Assembly: GCA_033182465.1 (NCBI GenBank)
Contig: CP137325.1
Coordinates: 620,001 to 684,000 of the forward strand
Length of the DNA stretch: 64,000 bases
Reading direction: 5' to 3'
From: Sanghuangporus weigelae
Lineage: Eukaryota > Basidiomycota > Agaricomycetes > Hymenochaetales > Hymenochaetaceae
How positions within the stretch are numbered: the stretch's first letter is position 1; every line of letters begins with the position of its first letter. The translations under genes were made by a program, and so were the position numbers. The notes under the pieces were generated by a model. The model was not told the origin of the DNA. It worked only from the letters and a program-made list of their open reading frames with translations, and ran no database searches. Positions 34,801 through 45,780 of the stretch are shown here, in pieces.

Positions 34801-36170
34801 CTTGGCCAACACTCAGCAAGGGCGAGAGCTTCTTCGATCGAGCCCTTGCCAATGGACATCTCGAAGCCGACGGAGACGTACCATATGTAAACGGCATCGG
34901 CGGCGCGGCGGCGTCTTCCGCATTGGACGATTGGGCACGAGACGAAGAAACCGCAGATGAGGTTGAAGAAGGCGGTTGGGATCTTGATGCGGATGCTGCT
35001 GAGGCTCAGCCTGACGAAGTCGCTGCAGAGGCCGAGGTGGAAGAGACGCTCGATGCTGGCGCTGGCGCGAGCCCTGGCGTCAAAGAATCTGAGTTGTGGG
35101 TGAGGAATTCGCCTTTCCCAGCAGACCACGTTGCCGCGGGGTCATTCGAGACTGCGATGCAGGTATGTCCTCTAAGTGTTGCGACATTTTGGAGTAAATG
35201 GCTAATCGGAACTTGTACAGCTACTCAATCGCCAACACGGTATTGTGAATTTCGAGCCATTAAAATCACTATTCCTTTCGGTCTATCGTTCCGCTCATAC
35301 ATACTTATCACCTAACGCGTCTCTGCCACCTCTTGCGCTTCATCTTCGCCGACATATCGAAGAATCATCAGCAAGCCGAGTTCTACCGGTTGCCGTGAAG
35401 ACATTGCAATCGATCAAATCAGAGCAGCAAGAGGGCTATCGAGCTTTCTCTGGCGCCAGGCTGGCAGATGCAAAGGATATCTTCAAATCTGTTCTGCTAA
35501 GCTTATTGTTGGTACCGATTACTTCGGACGCCGAGGCAGCAGGGGTTTGTTTCTTTCCTCCCGGGATAGATTAATTCGTTCTGACCTTATTGTTTAGTGG
35601 CGCCAAGCGGTTACTTCTACTCGCGAATACCTTCTTGGAGTATTGATAGAGCTCGAGAACCGTCGATTGCAGGAAGCTGAACCCAACAACATCAAGCGCC
35701 GGTTGGAACTGGCGGCATACTTTACGCATTGCAAGATGCAGCCCCAGCATCTCCAGCTCGCACTTCGACGTGCAATTGGTGCCTTTGCGAAGGCGAATAA
35801 TCATGCGACGTCTGCAAAATTTGCGAGACGTTTGCTGGATCTTAACCCTGATCCCAAGATCGTAGCTCAGGTCAGTAACTCAACAAGATATTGATCCGCA
35901 TGAAGACTTACTTGACGTTGCTTGCAGGCTCGACAGCGTATTGCTGCAGGTGACAGGAATCCACGAGACGCAGTCGAGATCGACTACGATGAGTTCACAG
36001 AGTTCGAGATCTGCGCGGCTACTTTCACCCCAATCTACAAAGGCTCGCCGTCCGTGACGTGCCCTTATACCGGTGCATCCTACCTTCCCGAATATAAGGG
36101 CAAGCTGGATGCGTTGTTGGAGATTACGGAGATCGGTGCTGCTGCATCGGGTCTTCCGGCACCGCGATGA
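31846..36170 (+). CDS. cop1: Coatomer subunit alpha (COPI, Ret1/COPA)
   Basis: Large scaffold subunit of the COPI coat that drives Golgi-to-ER retrieval. Fourteen exons, from 31846-31894 to 35928-36170, sum to 3621 nt (1206 aa, the usual length). All introns are GT-AG, 49-61 nt. The N-terminus [19 protein letters not shown] starts a WD40 propeller with repeats such as [48 protein letters not shown] and [16 protein letters not shown]. These are the KKXX cargo-binding blades. The second propeller and alpha-solenoid contain [20 protein letters not shown] and [17 protein letters not shown]. An acidic linker precedes the C-terminal domain, which binds epsilon-COP and ends [22 protein letters not shown]. 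Confidence 0.97.
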
Positions 36171-36418
36171 GGATGCATACATAGCTTGTTATACGAAACG
36201 CGAAAAATGAGACATATGGTATCCTAGAGGTTTGCATGAGGACGACGATGCGTTTTCCGCCTGTAAAAGTCTTGCACTTTACATAATGATTTATTCTATT
36301 GTTCAGTGTTCTTCGTTCATTTGAGTTTGACGGACGTGGGAACCCTCTCTCATCCCAGCAAAACACTCTTTGCTTTTCGCCACCACTATTCTTCGTGTGG
36401 TCCCGATTCAGAACAACG

Positions 36419-37052
36419 ATGAGCTCGCCACTGACTTCCCCACCCGGTTCGCAGACGCGAAACGAACATAAACAACCTGTGCCATTGGGACCCAACAGTG
36501 TCACTGAAATGCGTGATGGACGCGTCGGCAACATGAGCGTCGACGCGACACTCGCCAAACCGTTCATGTCATTCGCGCATCAGGACCTGATCAAAGAGCC
36601 CTATGAAGACGATATGCGTCGTGATGATGAGTTCAAAGAACGTAAGATTTTCCTCGTCGATGTAGGCTCGTGCACAGATATCTATCCATACTGAATATAT
36701 GCGCATATACTCTGTTTTAAGAGCTCCATCAACAGCTCCTTGATCTGATCCTAGAATTTCATGCCTGGTCTATGTCCAGACCCGACTCCGAGACGGCGAC
36801 CGCTGGAGAGGCGCTAGTTGAGGAGGCGCGCGTTATTCAAAGGCTTGAAGAGGAACAAGGCATGTGGTCTATTCTCTTCGGTATGCGAAATCGCATTCCC
36901 GTATCCATTCACTTCGATTTCACGCTCTTGGGCTTTCTGAGAGCTTCTTGTACTGACCACTTAACCATGCAGATCAAAGCCGTCTTCGTCTAGTCGAGTT
37001 TATCGCGCGAATCAAGGCAGCTTTGGCAACTCTTACTGGCTTTGGACTCTAG
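36419..37052 (+). CDS. Unrecognised 153-aa protein
   Basis: Not recognised. Exons 36419-36641, 36722-36880 and 36973-37052 sum to 462 nt (153 aa). Introns of 80 and 92 nt are longer than its neighbours' introns. The N-terminus is disordered (SSPLTSPPGS). The middle reads RRDDEFKEQLHQQLLDLILE. A helical, acidic segment (EALVEEARVIQRLEEEQG) precedes a hydrophobic C-terminus (SRLRLVEFIARIKAALATL). The helices suggest a small coiled-coil subunit of a complex. No function is claimed. Confidence 0.6.
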
Positions 37053-37939
37053 GGCTCTCAACATTCTCTGCTTCAACTCTTGCACTCTCAGTTATCAGCC
37101 GTTCTTTCAGACTCAGCGCTGTTTCAAGAGTTCCTCTTACTCTTTGGAGTGATAATCAACTTATCTTGGTAATAATATTTTCATGATAATCTCGTTCGAA
37201 TATCGTGCAGTGTGTAAACTCGATGCTCGATTCGACACTTATGAAAACTAAGCACAAATCGCAACTACTTCTGGGTTTTCGAAGCATTGACACTAGACTT
37301 ATCAGCCTGAAAGGATTTTAGACATTGTTTGAGCGACCAACCGGCCACCTAGTGTAACTCTTCAGAATGAGCAGTACTAGTATTCACCATGATATGAAAT
37401 ATTTACGGCCTAGCAAGAACAAAGTTCCGTGGATCTATTACCAAGAACTTGTACTGTTGAAGGCTATTGGTATATATATGAAAACAGCAAGGACTCCATG
37501 AAATGTGGACCGAGATAGAAAGTGCGCGAAGCATCAGAAAATGAGGTAGTGCAGGTTGCGTGATTGAGATTTCGACTGCAGAGGATGTACAGATAAAATC
37601 AAGGAGTCTGTATACGTTCGGAGTTGCCGCTCCTCTTGACTTCTTTCACGGACGCTGTGTTTTATCATTTACAAGAAATGAAGTTGAGCTATATCTTTTC
37701 ACCACCATAAAATCACACAATACGTACTTGGCTTCGGGGAGGACACGATTTTTAGGAGTTTACTAACGTGCCGTGCCATTGACCATTTTCTATTCATAGT
37801 TGCCATAAGCACCCATGCGATCTCTGTAAAGGGAACCCACTTTTTATTCGAAGATTGCGGCTGGTTGACCTGGCCGCTATCACGAGCTCTGGACTGCTCT
37901 GAAGGCAATAAATGAATGTCAATGTCAAATATAACCGTG
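37053..37939. other. Intergenic, start of the accessory island
   Basis: AT-rich DNA between the 153-aa gene and PRG-A. No supported gene or repeat was seen. Confidence 0.5.
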
Positions 37940-38610
37940 CTACAAAACTACGCAACCAGGAGTATCTTGGGGGTATGAATGACTAGCTGTGGCTCGCTTG
38001 TGCACCTTGCCTCTCGGAATATATAGTTTTGTCAAATCACTGCAGACTACGTGTGAATACTTCAAACATTAAGAGGATTTATACGATAAAATACCCACAC
38101 GATAGCTACGAAGGCACTATTTCTCCGAGCCCTTTTCACACGAATTTCTCCCGCACCCTTTTGGCTGTACGGTTCCGAGCTAAGTGGTGTCTGCTTCATG
38201 GTCGCAGAAAAACGTACTCGGGATTGATAGCTTCGACCTTGATAGGAATACGGACATCTGCTGATACGCCACCACTTGGCTTATCAGCGTCGTTCTGAAT
38301 ATCGCCGCTGGATTCTTTTGCGAGGGACTGAACCTCATGCTCTTCGGAGGCCGTGGTTCCCTGAGGCGAGTCGTGGTTGGCAATAGGCGGCTCAGTTTGA
38401 GCCGTGAATTGTCCCTTTGTTTTTGCGATACTTTCTTTGTGTGAGAGATCACTACTCATCCTGTCAATCAGTTCATAGACCGGAAAGGAATGTAGCGAAT
38501 ATTTGGTCAGCTTACCCGGGCGAAGTTGATGGAGCGGTCGATTGCCCATCAGGCCCCATCTTTCCTGGAACACTTACGTCTACAAGGTTCCCAGGGACGT
38601 TCAGCGGCAT
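37940..38610 (-). CDS. PRG-A: small protein with Pro-Arg-Gly motif and CaaX end
   Basis: No known family was recognised. First of five paralogues here. Exons (minus strand) are 38610-38516, 38460-38218, 38164-38099 and 38039-37940, summing to 504 nt (167 aa). Introns are 53-59 nt. The N-terminus is Pro/Ser/Thr-rich and the middle is acidic and disordered (SEEHEVQSLAKESSGD). Basic RVKRARRNS precedes the last intron. The last exon encodes KLYIPRGKVHKRATASH and ends PGCVVL. CVVL fits a CaaX box, with Leu favouring geranylgeranylation. No signal peptide is present. Closest to PRG-B: both share PPIAN/QPIAN, EVQS and the IPRGKVHKR core. A TATA box lies about 100 nt upstream. The start could lie slightly upstream of 38610. 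Confidence 0.68.
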
Positions 38611-38708
38611 CTCAGCGTTGACAAGGAGAGGCAGATTGAATCCAGAAAAGACGTCGAAGGAGGAGAGACGACCTAGTTACAGTCCCACTTCTAGCAACCT
38701 AGTATTAC

Positions 38709-38715
38709 TTATATA
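38709..38715 (-). promoter_or_regulatory. TATA box of PRG-A
   Basis: TATATAA on the minus strand, about 100 nt upstream of the ATG at 38610. Confidence 0.5.
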
Positions 38716-40914
38716 CATCCCCGGCTGGTGTTCCAGTGCTGTCGGCGATCAGCTTAACTCAGCAGTGCTGTGATGATGGGAACATTTCCAGTGTTATCAA
38801 TAGATGTAGCGCCAGCCTGATGAAAGCGTTTCAGACGATGAGCATTGAGCCTAGGCTCGCAACAACCACACTAATCATTCTAATGCATATCGTGATTGAA
38901 CGGTACGAATGACACTTGCAGATAGCAGACGAGGCGAAAGGAGTTGTGCTGGCGTGAAGTGATGCTGTACCAGCTTGTACAAGGTTCGCATCGCTTAGCA
39001 GTACGAAAAGAAAAGGAAACTAACTGTCCAAATCCGTTCTTATGAGTTCATCAAATCATCTTTTTCATAAACAATCTTACTTACATCTTCTCTTTGGTCG
39101 AGCGCTTAAACTTTTGAAACAGTTCCGTCCTTTTGTATGGATAGTTAGTCAGGCCCCCATAATAAGTAGCCTTTCCATTTCGGTCCAAGAAGAGGATAGC
39201 CTGTAATACTATGGTTCATTTCAGGCGTTAGTTAACTTTATGAAGTAGAGTACCCTACTCTCTATCGTCCTATCTCAGAGGTACGGAAGGATCGTTCGTA
39301 ATATATGATTAAATCCTTTGATCTTTTTCGCGTCATAGTTATCTGAAAGCCGTTGGTTCTGAGCACCAGTGTCTCTAATACAACTTCTAAATCTGCCCAG
39401 ATACCTGAAGCAAAGGCCGCATCGAAAGTTGAAGATGCAATCGAATGGAGGCAAATCGCAATCATGAAACCATGAAATTCGAGAGCAATGGCACTTCACA
39501 TATAGGTATTGTAAACAAGCGTTGTCATCAGTATCAATGGTTCTTACATACCTTTCTTGTTATAAGCTCTACATACATGTGCTGTTGGGCTGAATAAGGC
39601 CTGAAGTCCTACTTTAGTTCATCGATAAGATGTTTCGCAGCTTGAATTGAGCCATATCGCAACCCTCGTACGGGAAGTTGAGTGAGAGAGTCCGGACGAC
39701 GAAAATGTGATTTTGCCATAAAACCAGGAGGCGTGAGAACTGTTACTCCTTTTGGAATGGGAAGCCATCTCACACTTTCACTTTCTTCACTTCACGAAAA
39801 CCACAACAAACAGTTGGATAATTGTGCTAAGCCCATTAACGTTTCTCTCTGCTCATATTGCGGGATATTTGAATCCCTAATATTTACACAAGCAACATCT
39901 TTGTAGCGCTCGGTGAACACATTGGCAACATCAGCCTGGACACCGACGGCGCTCAGGCTGACTGAAATAGATCACCCCGTTTGCAGCGCATAATCAACTT
40001 TCGGCCAGCGATGCCAATAACTTGCGCCGAATTTGGGTAGCCGAAGGCATACACCATTATTTCGTTACGCAACTTGGGACTTCATTAGCAATTTCTTGGT
40101 TGTTTGTAGAGCTCCATCTGGATTACTATATATCAAGACCTGAATCAAATAGGGTTGTTTGCGTGGCGATGTTTCTTTAATGAAGAGCAAATCATTCTCT
40201 TCGGTATGTGCACTCGTATCTCCGTGTCGAAGTGAGGAATTCCGTTGCCCAGACCTTTATGGTTTTCTAAGACCAATTGAGCGTCCTGAATCGACTGTCT
40301 GTTTACTGTACGTGCAGGACCTCAGCTGCTGTTCGTCAAGCTAAGCCGAGCAAAAATAACCTTAGCGGCACTCGCTAGTTGTAGATTTTACTAGCCTTAC
40401 GTGCTTCTTACCCCTCGCTTTTCGACTTCTATTGTCAGGCATTCTTCCGGAAGCATCTACTTCCTCACATCTATGGCCAAATTCTGCTCCTACCGTATTC
40501 CTGTATCTGCGTAGAATAGATGCCTTGAGGAGCGATCTACTCTCTTGAAGGTGAGTGATAACATTAGAAGAGTTCGGACTTTATAAGTGTGTTTGTCCTC
40601 AGAAATAGTACAAGCTATGACATAGATGAAGCTTATGAAGCGCAAATCTCATAGGAATTTATGATAAAATATAAGGGCGTGCAGCCAGTAAGATACTGGT
40701 TTTATATGCATATCGGTACGTAAGATCCATAAATGCCGGGAAGGAAACTGACGATGCTGAATAGATATCATGTAAGAAATGGAGATAATGAAGGTGAGAG
40801 ACATGATGAGCGTGTCCATCATTGATGAATACGGATATGAAATAAAAACGAAGTTATGCATCATGCTGAATGAGAATAGTAAATAAATAGGTGACGATTC
40901 AGCATACACGGCTC
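38716..40914. other. 2.2-kb region without a confident gene
   Basis: On the minus strand near 39080-39205, an acceptor-like TATTACAG precedes an open stretch with AILFLDRNGKATYYGGLT and ELFQKFKRSTKEKM before a stop. It looks like an exon, but no in-frame partner exon could be joined. Other frames at 39262-39499 and 39682-39906 are unsupported. The stretch may hold a decayed gene. Confidence 0.35.
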
Positions 40915-41615
40915 TTAGAAGATCACGCAGCCACCACCGCTACGCCCATGGCTAGCTGCGGTTCTTTTATGCACTTTCCCTCTCGGGATGAATGCTTTGG
41001 TCTTTTGACTATAACGATATGAATGTTCGTCACGAAAGACGATTTGATACAGAAAACTTACGTGATGGTTGACAAAGTGCTGCTTCTCCGAACCTTTTTC
41101 GTACCTCCTTCAAGTTGTTCTCCGTTCTCTCGTCTACATGATAGGCCACTCAACGCTTTACTCTCTCAGATCAATAAAGGAGAACATACTCGGGTTTGGA
41201 TAGGTCGGCATCAGCAGGAATACGAACATTTCCTGAGGCATTGCTATTGGACTGCTCAGCATCGCCTCGGTTATTTCCATCGGTTTCTTGCGTGGGGGAC
41301 TGAACCTCTCGCTCAGTGGTTATGGCTTTCTGCGGAGCTCCATTAGCAATGGGCTGCTCGGTCGAAGACGCAGGTTCAGCTTTTGCTGTTTGCACGATAT
41401 GCTCTTTAGGTTTGTCGATCCTGATAAGCGAAATAGCTGAATTTAAGTCCTTCAACGAACAGATCGGGTAACCGGCGAGCTTACCCATTTTCATTAAGCA
41501 AAGGTGATAAGGCGGCAATTTGAGCTTCTGTTGTAGTGGATTCGCCCGCCTCTTTTCCAACAGTGGGCGTTGCAGGGACGTCTAGCGGCGTCTCAGTGTC
41601 GGCAGGGTGATTCAT
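40915..41615 (-). CDS. PRG-B: small protein with Pro-Arg-Gly motif and CaaX end
   Basis: Closest paralogue of PRG-A. Exons (minus strand) are 41615-41485, 41420-41190, 41133-41062 and 41008-40915, summing to 528 nt (175 aa). Introns are 53-64 nt, and their phases match PRG-A throughout. The N-terminus MNHPADTETPLDVPATP aligns with the PRG-A start. The middle is Ser/Thr/Glu-rich (TTEREVQSPTQETDG). A basic stretch, GGTKKVRRSSTLS, precedes the last exon. The last exon encodes KAFIPRGKVHKRTAASH and ends GGGCVIF, a CaaX box. The protein is predicted hydrophilic and disordered, with membrane attachment only by lipid. A TATA box lies 83 nt upstream. Confidence 0.72.
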
Positions 41616-41696
41616 GATGGGTTCTCACAGATCGTCGAAGGGAAGGGAAAGGTTGGATAAATTCGGCTTCGAGCGGCCTGATCTTACTTATAACAC

Positions 41697-41702
41697 TTCG
41701 GA
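41697..41702 (-). promoter_or_regulatory. TATA box of PRG-B
   Basis: TATAAG on the minus strand, about 83 nt upstream of the ATG at 41615. Confidence 0.45.
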
Positions 41703-42621
41703 TGCTTTGTCAGTCAGACGGCGATAGCCAATTTAGGTACCTGTGATGATGAATGGCTGTGCTGTGCCATCAAAACACCTTTGATTTCCTACCTACGTTG
41801 ATCATTATGCATTCCGGTGGACGACCATCATGGTGGCCAAGGCGGCCTGGCATCACATAAGATCGTTCAGAAGCATGTGGAGACTGAATGCATGGAAGGC
41901 GCTCTTGTACTAGTTGTAAGAGGTGGATGGGTTAGGGAAAGAAGTTCTATTGAAATTGTACCCACTTCCACAAGATGCGACACGTCGCATTGAGATGAGA
42001 TACGGAAACGATCCGATGTGAATACAATAACCTTGCCGTATGAATTTTCCTTAGTTGCGCGCCTCTTGAAAGCCCAGCGTTCAATTCCCTCAAACTCTGG
42101 TACCTTCTTATCTGCCTTTCCGGAGCTAGATTGTTGACATTCATTCCTAGACGCCAATTTGCTTCAGAATCGTATATCACAATGCCACCGGAACTAGTTG
42201 CCGAACAATTCTTGCACCGGTTCCCTTGAAGTACAGGCTCAGTCCGAGATTGGGCCAAAGATAGATAGGAACATTCTACGTACCGTCCGTCAAGATACCA
42301 ACAAGCGGAAGAAAGTAATGAGCGCCTTCCGGTAACGAATCTCACGATCTTCTCAGGGAGGTACGAGCTCGACTATTTTTGAATATAACTCATCACTGCC
42401 TTCTACACAGCTCCTTCGATGAATCTCACTCCGCTTTCTTGTACTTGTAATACTGAAGGTTAGCGACTAGACTATGTTATGGCATAGTGACAATCTTTGA
42501 CCGGAATTCGTGATCAGGAAACGCGAAGAGAAGTAAGCTCAGCTTTCGTGCATAAATCACGATGGACACATTATATTCAGGTCTTCGACGTAAACTCAGA
42601 AATGCTTGTAACAGTAAGAAT
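41703..42621. other. Intergenic
   Basis: Minus-strand frames of about 95-130 aa at 41867-42345 are open (for example a segment with VIVFTSDRFRISSQCD) but show no splice-supported extension or known motif. They may be relics. Confidence 0.4.
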
Positions 42622-43057
42622 TCACGACCTTCCATTGCTCTTATCACCCTTCGTTGGCTTCGATGCCGTGGACAGCAAAGTGATTTTACCCCGAGGCACA
42701 AATGTCTCTGCAGGGCCAGTCTCGCTGTTCCAAAACGAAAAAAAAGAAAGGAAGATTATCACAGCATTAGAAGAAAATGCGGTTCGGGCTCACTCAGATA
42801 TATCAGTCTCTCCATGTCCGACAGTCTCATCGCTATATTCAGAATTGCCCAAGTCACTACGGCTACTCAAACTCGTTCCTATCATCTGTCGAAGATTCGA
42901 AGAATGAGACTTGAGACACGTACTCTTCGGTAGATAGACCTAATTCCTTGGGATCATTCAAGATAGTATTACTTGTTGAGGCGTCGACGACATTTGTACT
43001 TTCGATGGACTCTTTTCCAGTACTCTCGGCGTGGTCGATCAAATGATCGCTGGTCAT
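42622..43057 (-). CDS. PRG-C: short paralogue without CaaX
   Basis: Exons (minus strand) are 43057-42924, 42862-42794 and 42724-42622, summing to 306 nt (101 aa). Introns are 61 and 69 nt. The first exon (SDHLIDHAESTGKES, then ELGLSTEE) ends in the same phase and sequence context as exon 2 of PRG-A and PRG-B. The middle exon is acidic (SEYSDETVGHGETD). The last exon encodes AETFVPRGKITLLSTASKP and ends NGRS, with no CaaX box. An upstream first exon, as in PRG-A and PRG-B, was not found, and no TATA box is visible. The gene may therefore be 5'-shortened or start elsewhere. Confidence 0.55.
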
Positions 43058-43688
43058 TCAATTCAGTCCAACTCTTGAGCCCGGGAGCTTGACTATCGAA
43101 CCCACCAGAGGTCGTCGCTTGTGGAAACGGAACCGTTCATCTTAAGAAAAGAGTGTGAAGTCAACCCAGGTCTGTATGAAAGGCAATTGCAAGCAAGAGC
43201 TCAATCAGAACACTCGGAATCTCTGCTCTGAGCAGGCAGATAGCACTTTGTAGTCAGCAGGAAGTCACCAGACCGGGACGTTTCAGGGTGAAATGATGTA
43301 AGAGATCCCGATCAAAAGATAGACGCTGATCCAGTGAAACGACTTGAAGTAATTGCAAAGGGATGCACATGATGACTTTGGGCCTGACAGAGTCTTCTGA
43401 AACGAGGGCTGCACTTAGAAATCCAGACATATTGGCGCGAATTGTAAATTCTTGGGAGGACTAGGAGTATTCAGGTCCGATCCATTCTGCTCTATCCTGA
43501 TGCTTCTTATGTCGGAGACTTTGATCATGGCAAGACTCGACCTTTAACACGAAACGAAGCAAGATTGCACGAGTCAAGTGAGTCTAGGCAATGGATATTC
43601 AACATGTGACAGGTATCAACGTTACTGTGAAAATGAAATGATAACCGGTGGAGGAAAGAATGAGAGTAATGCGATAATTCCCCTCCAT
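43058..43688. other. Intergenic between PRG-C and PRG-D
   Basis: No gene or clear repeat was seen. Confidence 0.5.
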
Positions 43689-44157
43689 TCAACTCTTGGC
43701 CGGCTTTGGCTTTGGCTTCGGCTTTGGCTTAGGCTCAGTTACGGTCGGCTTGTTAAGGGAGCCCCTCGGTATTATATGAATACCAGAGCAATCGTGACTG
43801 GGAAGTTGGATTGTGTAAAATACGTCAAGAGCCAAACAAACAAGACTTACTCTCTTATGGGGGACTTTTCCTCCTCCTCGATGATGTCGGGTTTGACGAC
43901 TGGACTGGGTTGTGCAGATCTGAGAATAAGTAGAAATGGCACCAGGGCGCATTTAAAGCAAACACTATGTATAAAACGCACGCCTCGGGAGATGGCGTCT
44001 CGTCCTTGAATTCGTCTGAAGTGCCATGGATGTCTGGGACACAGTCCGAAACAACATTGTTTGCGATGTATTGTTCCACTGCGACCCCTTTATCGCACTC
44101 GACGGCAATGCTACACGATAGATATTGAATCAGACGCGTATATATCGCATAAGACAT
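43689..44157 (-). CDS. PRG-D: paralogue with Lys-Pro repeat tail
   Basis: Exons (minus strand) are 44157-43982, 43919-43851 and 43797-43689, summing to 354 nt (117 aa). Introns are 62 and 53 nt. The N-terminus (MSYAIYTRLIQYLS) is less disordered than in the other members. A Pro/Glu-rich middle reads SPVVKPDIIEEEEKSP. The last exon encodes SGIHIIPRGSLNKPTVTEP followed by a KPKPKPKPKP tail and AKS. It has no CaaX box. The IPRG position relative to the last intron matches the other members. TATATAAA lies about 88 nt upstream. Confidence 0.65.
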
Positions 44158-44243
44158 TGCCAACTCGCCTAATGTTGTTTGTAGTAGGTGTAGTAGGGGT
44201 GGACATTGGTAACTTTTGGGTCCTCCATTGAGGCACTATTTAC

Positions 44244-44251
44244 TTTATATA
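44244..44251 (-). promoter_or_regulatory. TATA box of PRG-D
   Basis: TATATAAA on the minus strand, about 88 nt upstream of the ATG at 44157. Confidence 0.55.
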
Positions 44252-44735
44252 TAGGCTCGTTGCACAGCCCTTCCAGTGTGATTATGTCATGAGTCCTCGA
44301 CACTAGATGGAGCTTAAGTTTCGATAGTGTCGTCGTGGTGCTCCGCCTTCACGGGAATCCAGACTTATCCAGACGACATGAGGTGCAAGAAGAGCAAGCG
44401 ATGTGCAGATTTTGGAATGGTAGACTAAAATTAGCAGAATGGCTATACTTGCCCTTGCATAGCAGGAGGATTTGGCATTCCTACCTATGTATACAATACA
44501 AATCGGTCATGTGCGGAAAGACTCTGTGCTCTGATCAGATTGATTCTAGTTAGAAGAACTTCTGAACAGCAAGATGCACCGCAGCAAAACCCGCATGTCC
44601 CGAGAAGGAGAGTACTGGGTGATCAGCATAGATATTATGCGCTGTTAAGGATGCTGTTCTGATCCAGTTGGATCTGGATAGAGGAAGCTGATGAAGAGGG
44701 AAGAACGTGTTCAATCTGCTCGAACAACCGTCCGC
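44252..44735. other. Intergenic
   Basis: Lies between the PRG-D promoter and the second hAT-type element. No gene was supported. Confidence 0.45.
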
Positions 44736-45359
44736 TAGGGTTCCGACCGTATCGTATACGGATACGGCCGTATACTTTAGACTCTATACGGATACGGCCG
44801 TATAGATACGACCGTATATTTGAGTGCTCAGACCTTTATACGCATACGGGAGGCCCGTATACGGCTTATATGGCGCATACGGCAGCATACTATTTTAGAA
44901 AAAATAATTAAAATAATTACACGGTCGCTCTAAGTGTTTAAGTATCATAAGGTCTCTAATTGTTCCTGCCTTCAATCTAGCACGTCGGAGAGCAATTGTG
45001 TCGCGTCCGCTTGAGAAAATACGCTCAACAGCAACGAGCCTGAACAATCTTAGTAAGCAATTAGTATAGCACGAAGGACAAAGCTTACCAGGAATACAAT
45101 GAATGTCTCTGGCAAGACGAGATAAAATGGGAAATCGAGCACGGTCGCACGGAACTTGTCAATGTGTGTGACACGAAGAAAAAAAACTCACCGGAACTCC
45201 TCTACTCAGTGCCGACTAGTACTGTGCCGTATATGGCGCATATGCATTTCTTTCCCAACTCTATACGGGATACGGCCGTATATTTTCTTCTTTTTCTCTT
45301 ATACGATACGGCCGTATTGCGTATACGGAAAGCCGTATACGCATTATACGCATACGGTC
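44736..45359. mobile_element. Non-autonomous hAT-type element, copy 2, right end damaged
   Basis: A 624-bp relative of the element at 7275. The left terminus TAGGGTTCCGACCGTATCG follows the candidate target repeat CCGTCCGC (44728-44735). The right side keeps the subterminal repeats (GCATACGGTC) but stops there and runs straight into GTCCGC. The last nine or so bases of the inverted repeat and two bases of the target repeat are missing. About 140 bp at the right subterminal region are nearly identical to copy 1. The interior differs and holds a transposase remnant. Confidence 0.75.
44895..45150 (-). pseudogene. hAT transposase C-terminal remnant
   Basis: A minus-strand stretch encodes LVAVERIFSSGRDTIALRR, ARLKAGTIRDLMILK, then a stop at 44895. 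This matches the C-terminal dimerisation domain of hAT transposases (the 'VERVFSxGR' and 'LxxETI' patterns). Upstream, LSRLARDIHCIP fits the preceding part of that domain, separated by an intron-like gap, but the frame is off by one base at the join. The rest of the transposase is missing, so the copy is dead. Confidence 0.7.
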
Positions 45360-45780
45360 GTCCGCCTTCCTATTAGATAAGGCTGCTTCCCATTATGCAC
45401 TGCTTTTCACATGCCTTCAATGACATACATCCTTGTAGCGCAATCAAATCCTGGCAGTGTTAGCAGTCAGTGGAAGCACTCTTGCATTGTCTTCCAAGAT
45501 GAGATACAAATCAAAGGAGGCACCATGTATAGCCTATTTTGTATAGCATTTTCGTGTAATTATAGTAGCAAGCTAGCACAGGGGGCAGAATTCCATTTCT
45601 GAGCCACTTAAATAGGAAACAGAATTGGAAATCTCGCCTCTGTCTGGCTGGATTCCAGTTCCGGATCAAAATTTTCAGGTTCGGAAATAGGGTTTTGCCC
45701 CAGGTGTAAGGTAACCACGTCAAGATGACGGTAAATTGTGAATAGTGGACAAGTCATGCAGGCTTTGCATCGTTCATGAT
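45360..45780. other. Intergenic, downstream of PRG-E
   Basis: No supported gene. Short frames show no family motif. Confidence 0.45.
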
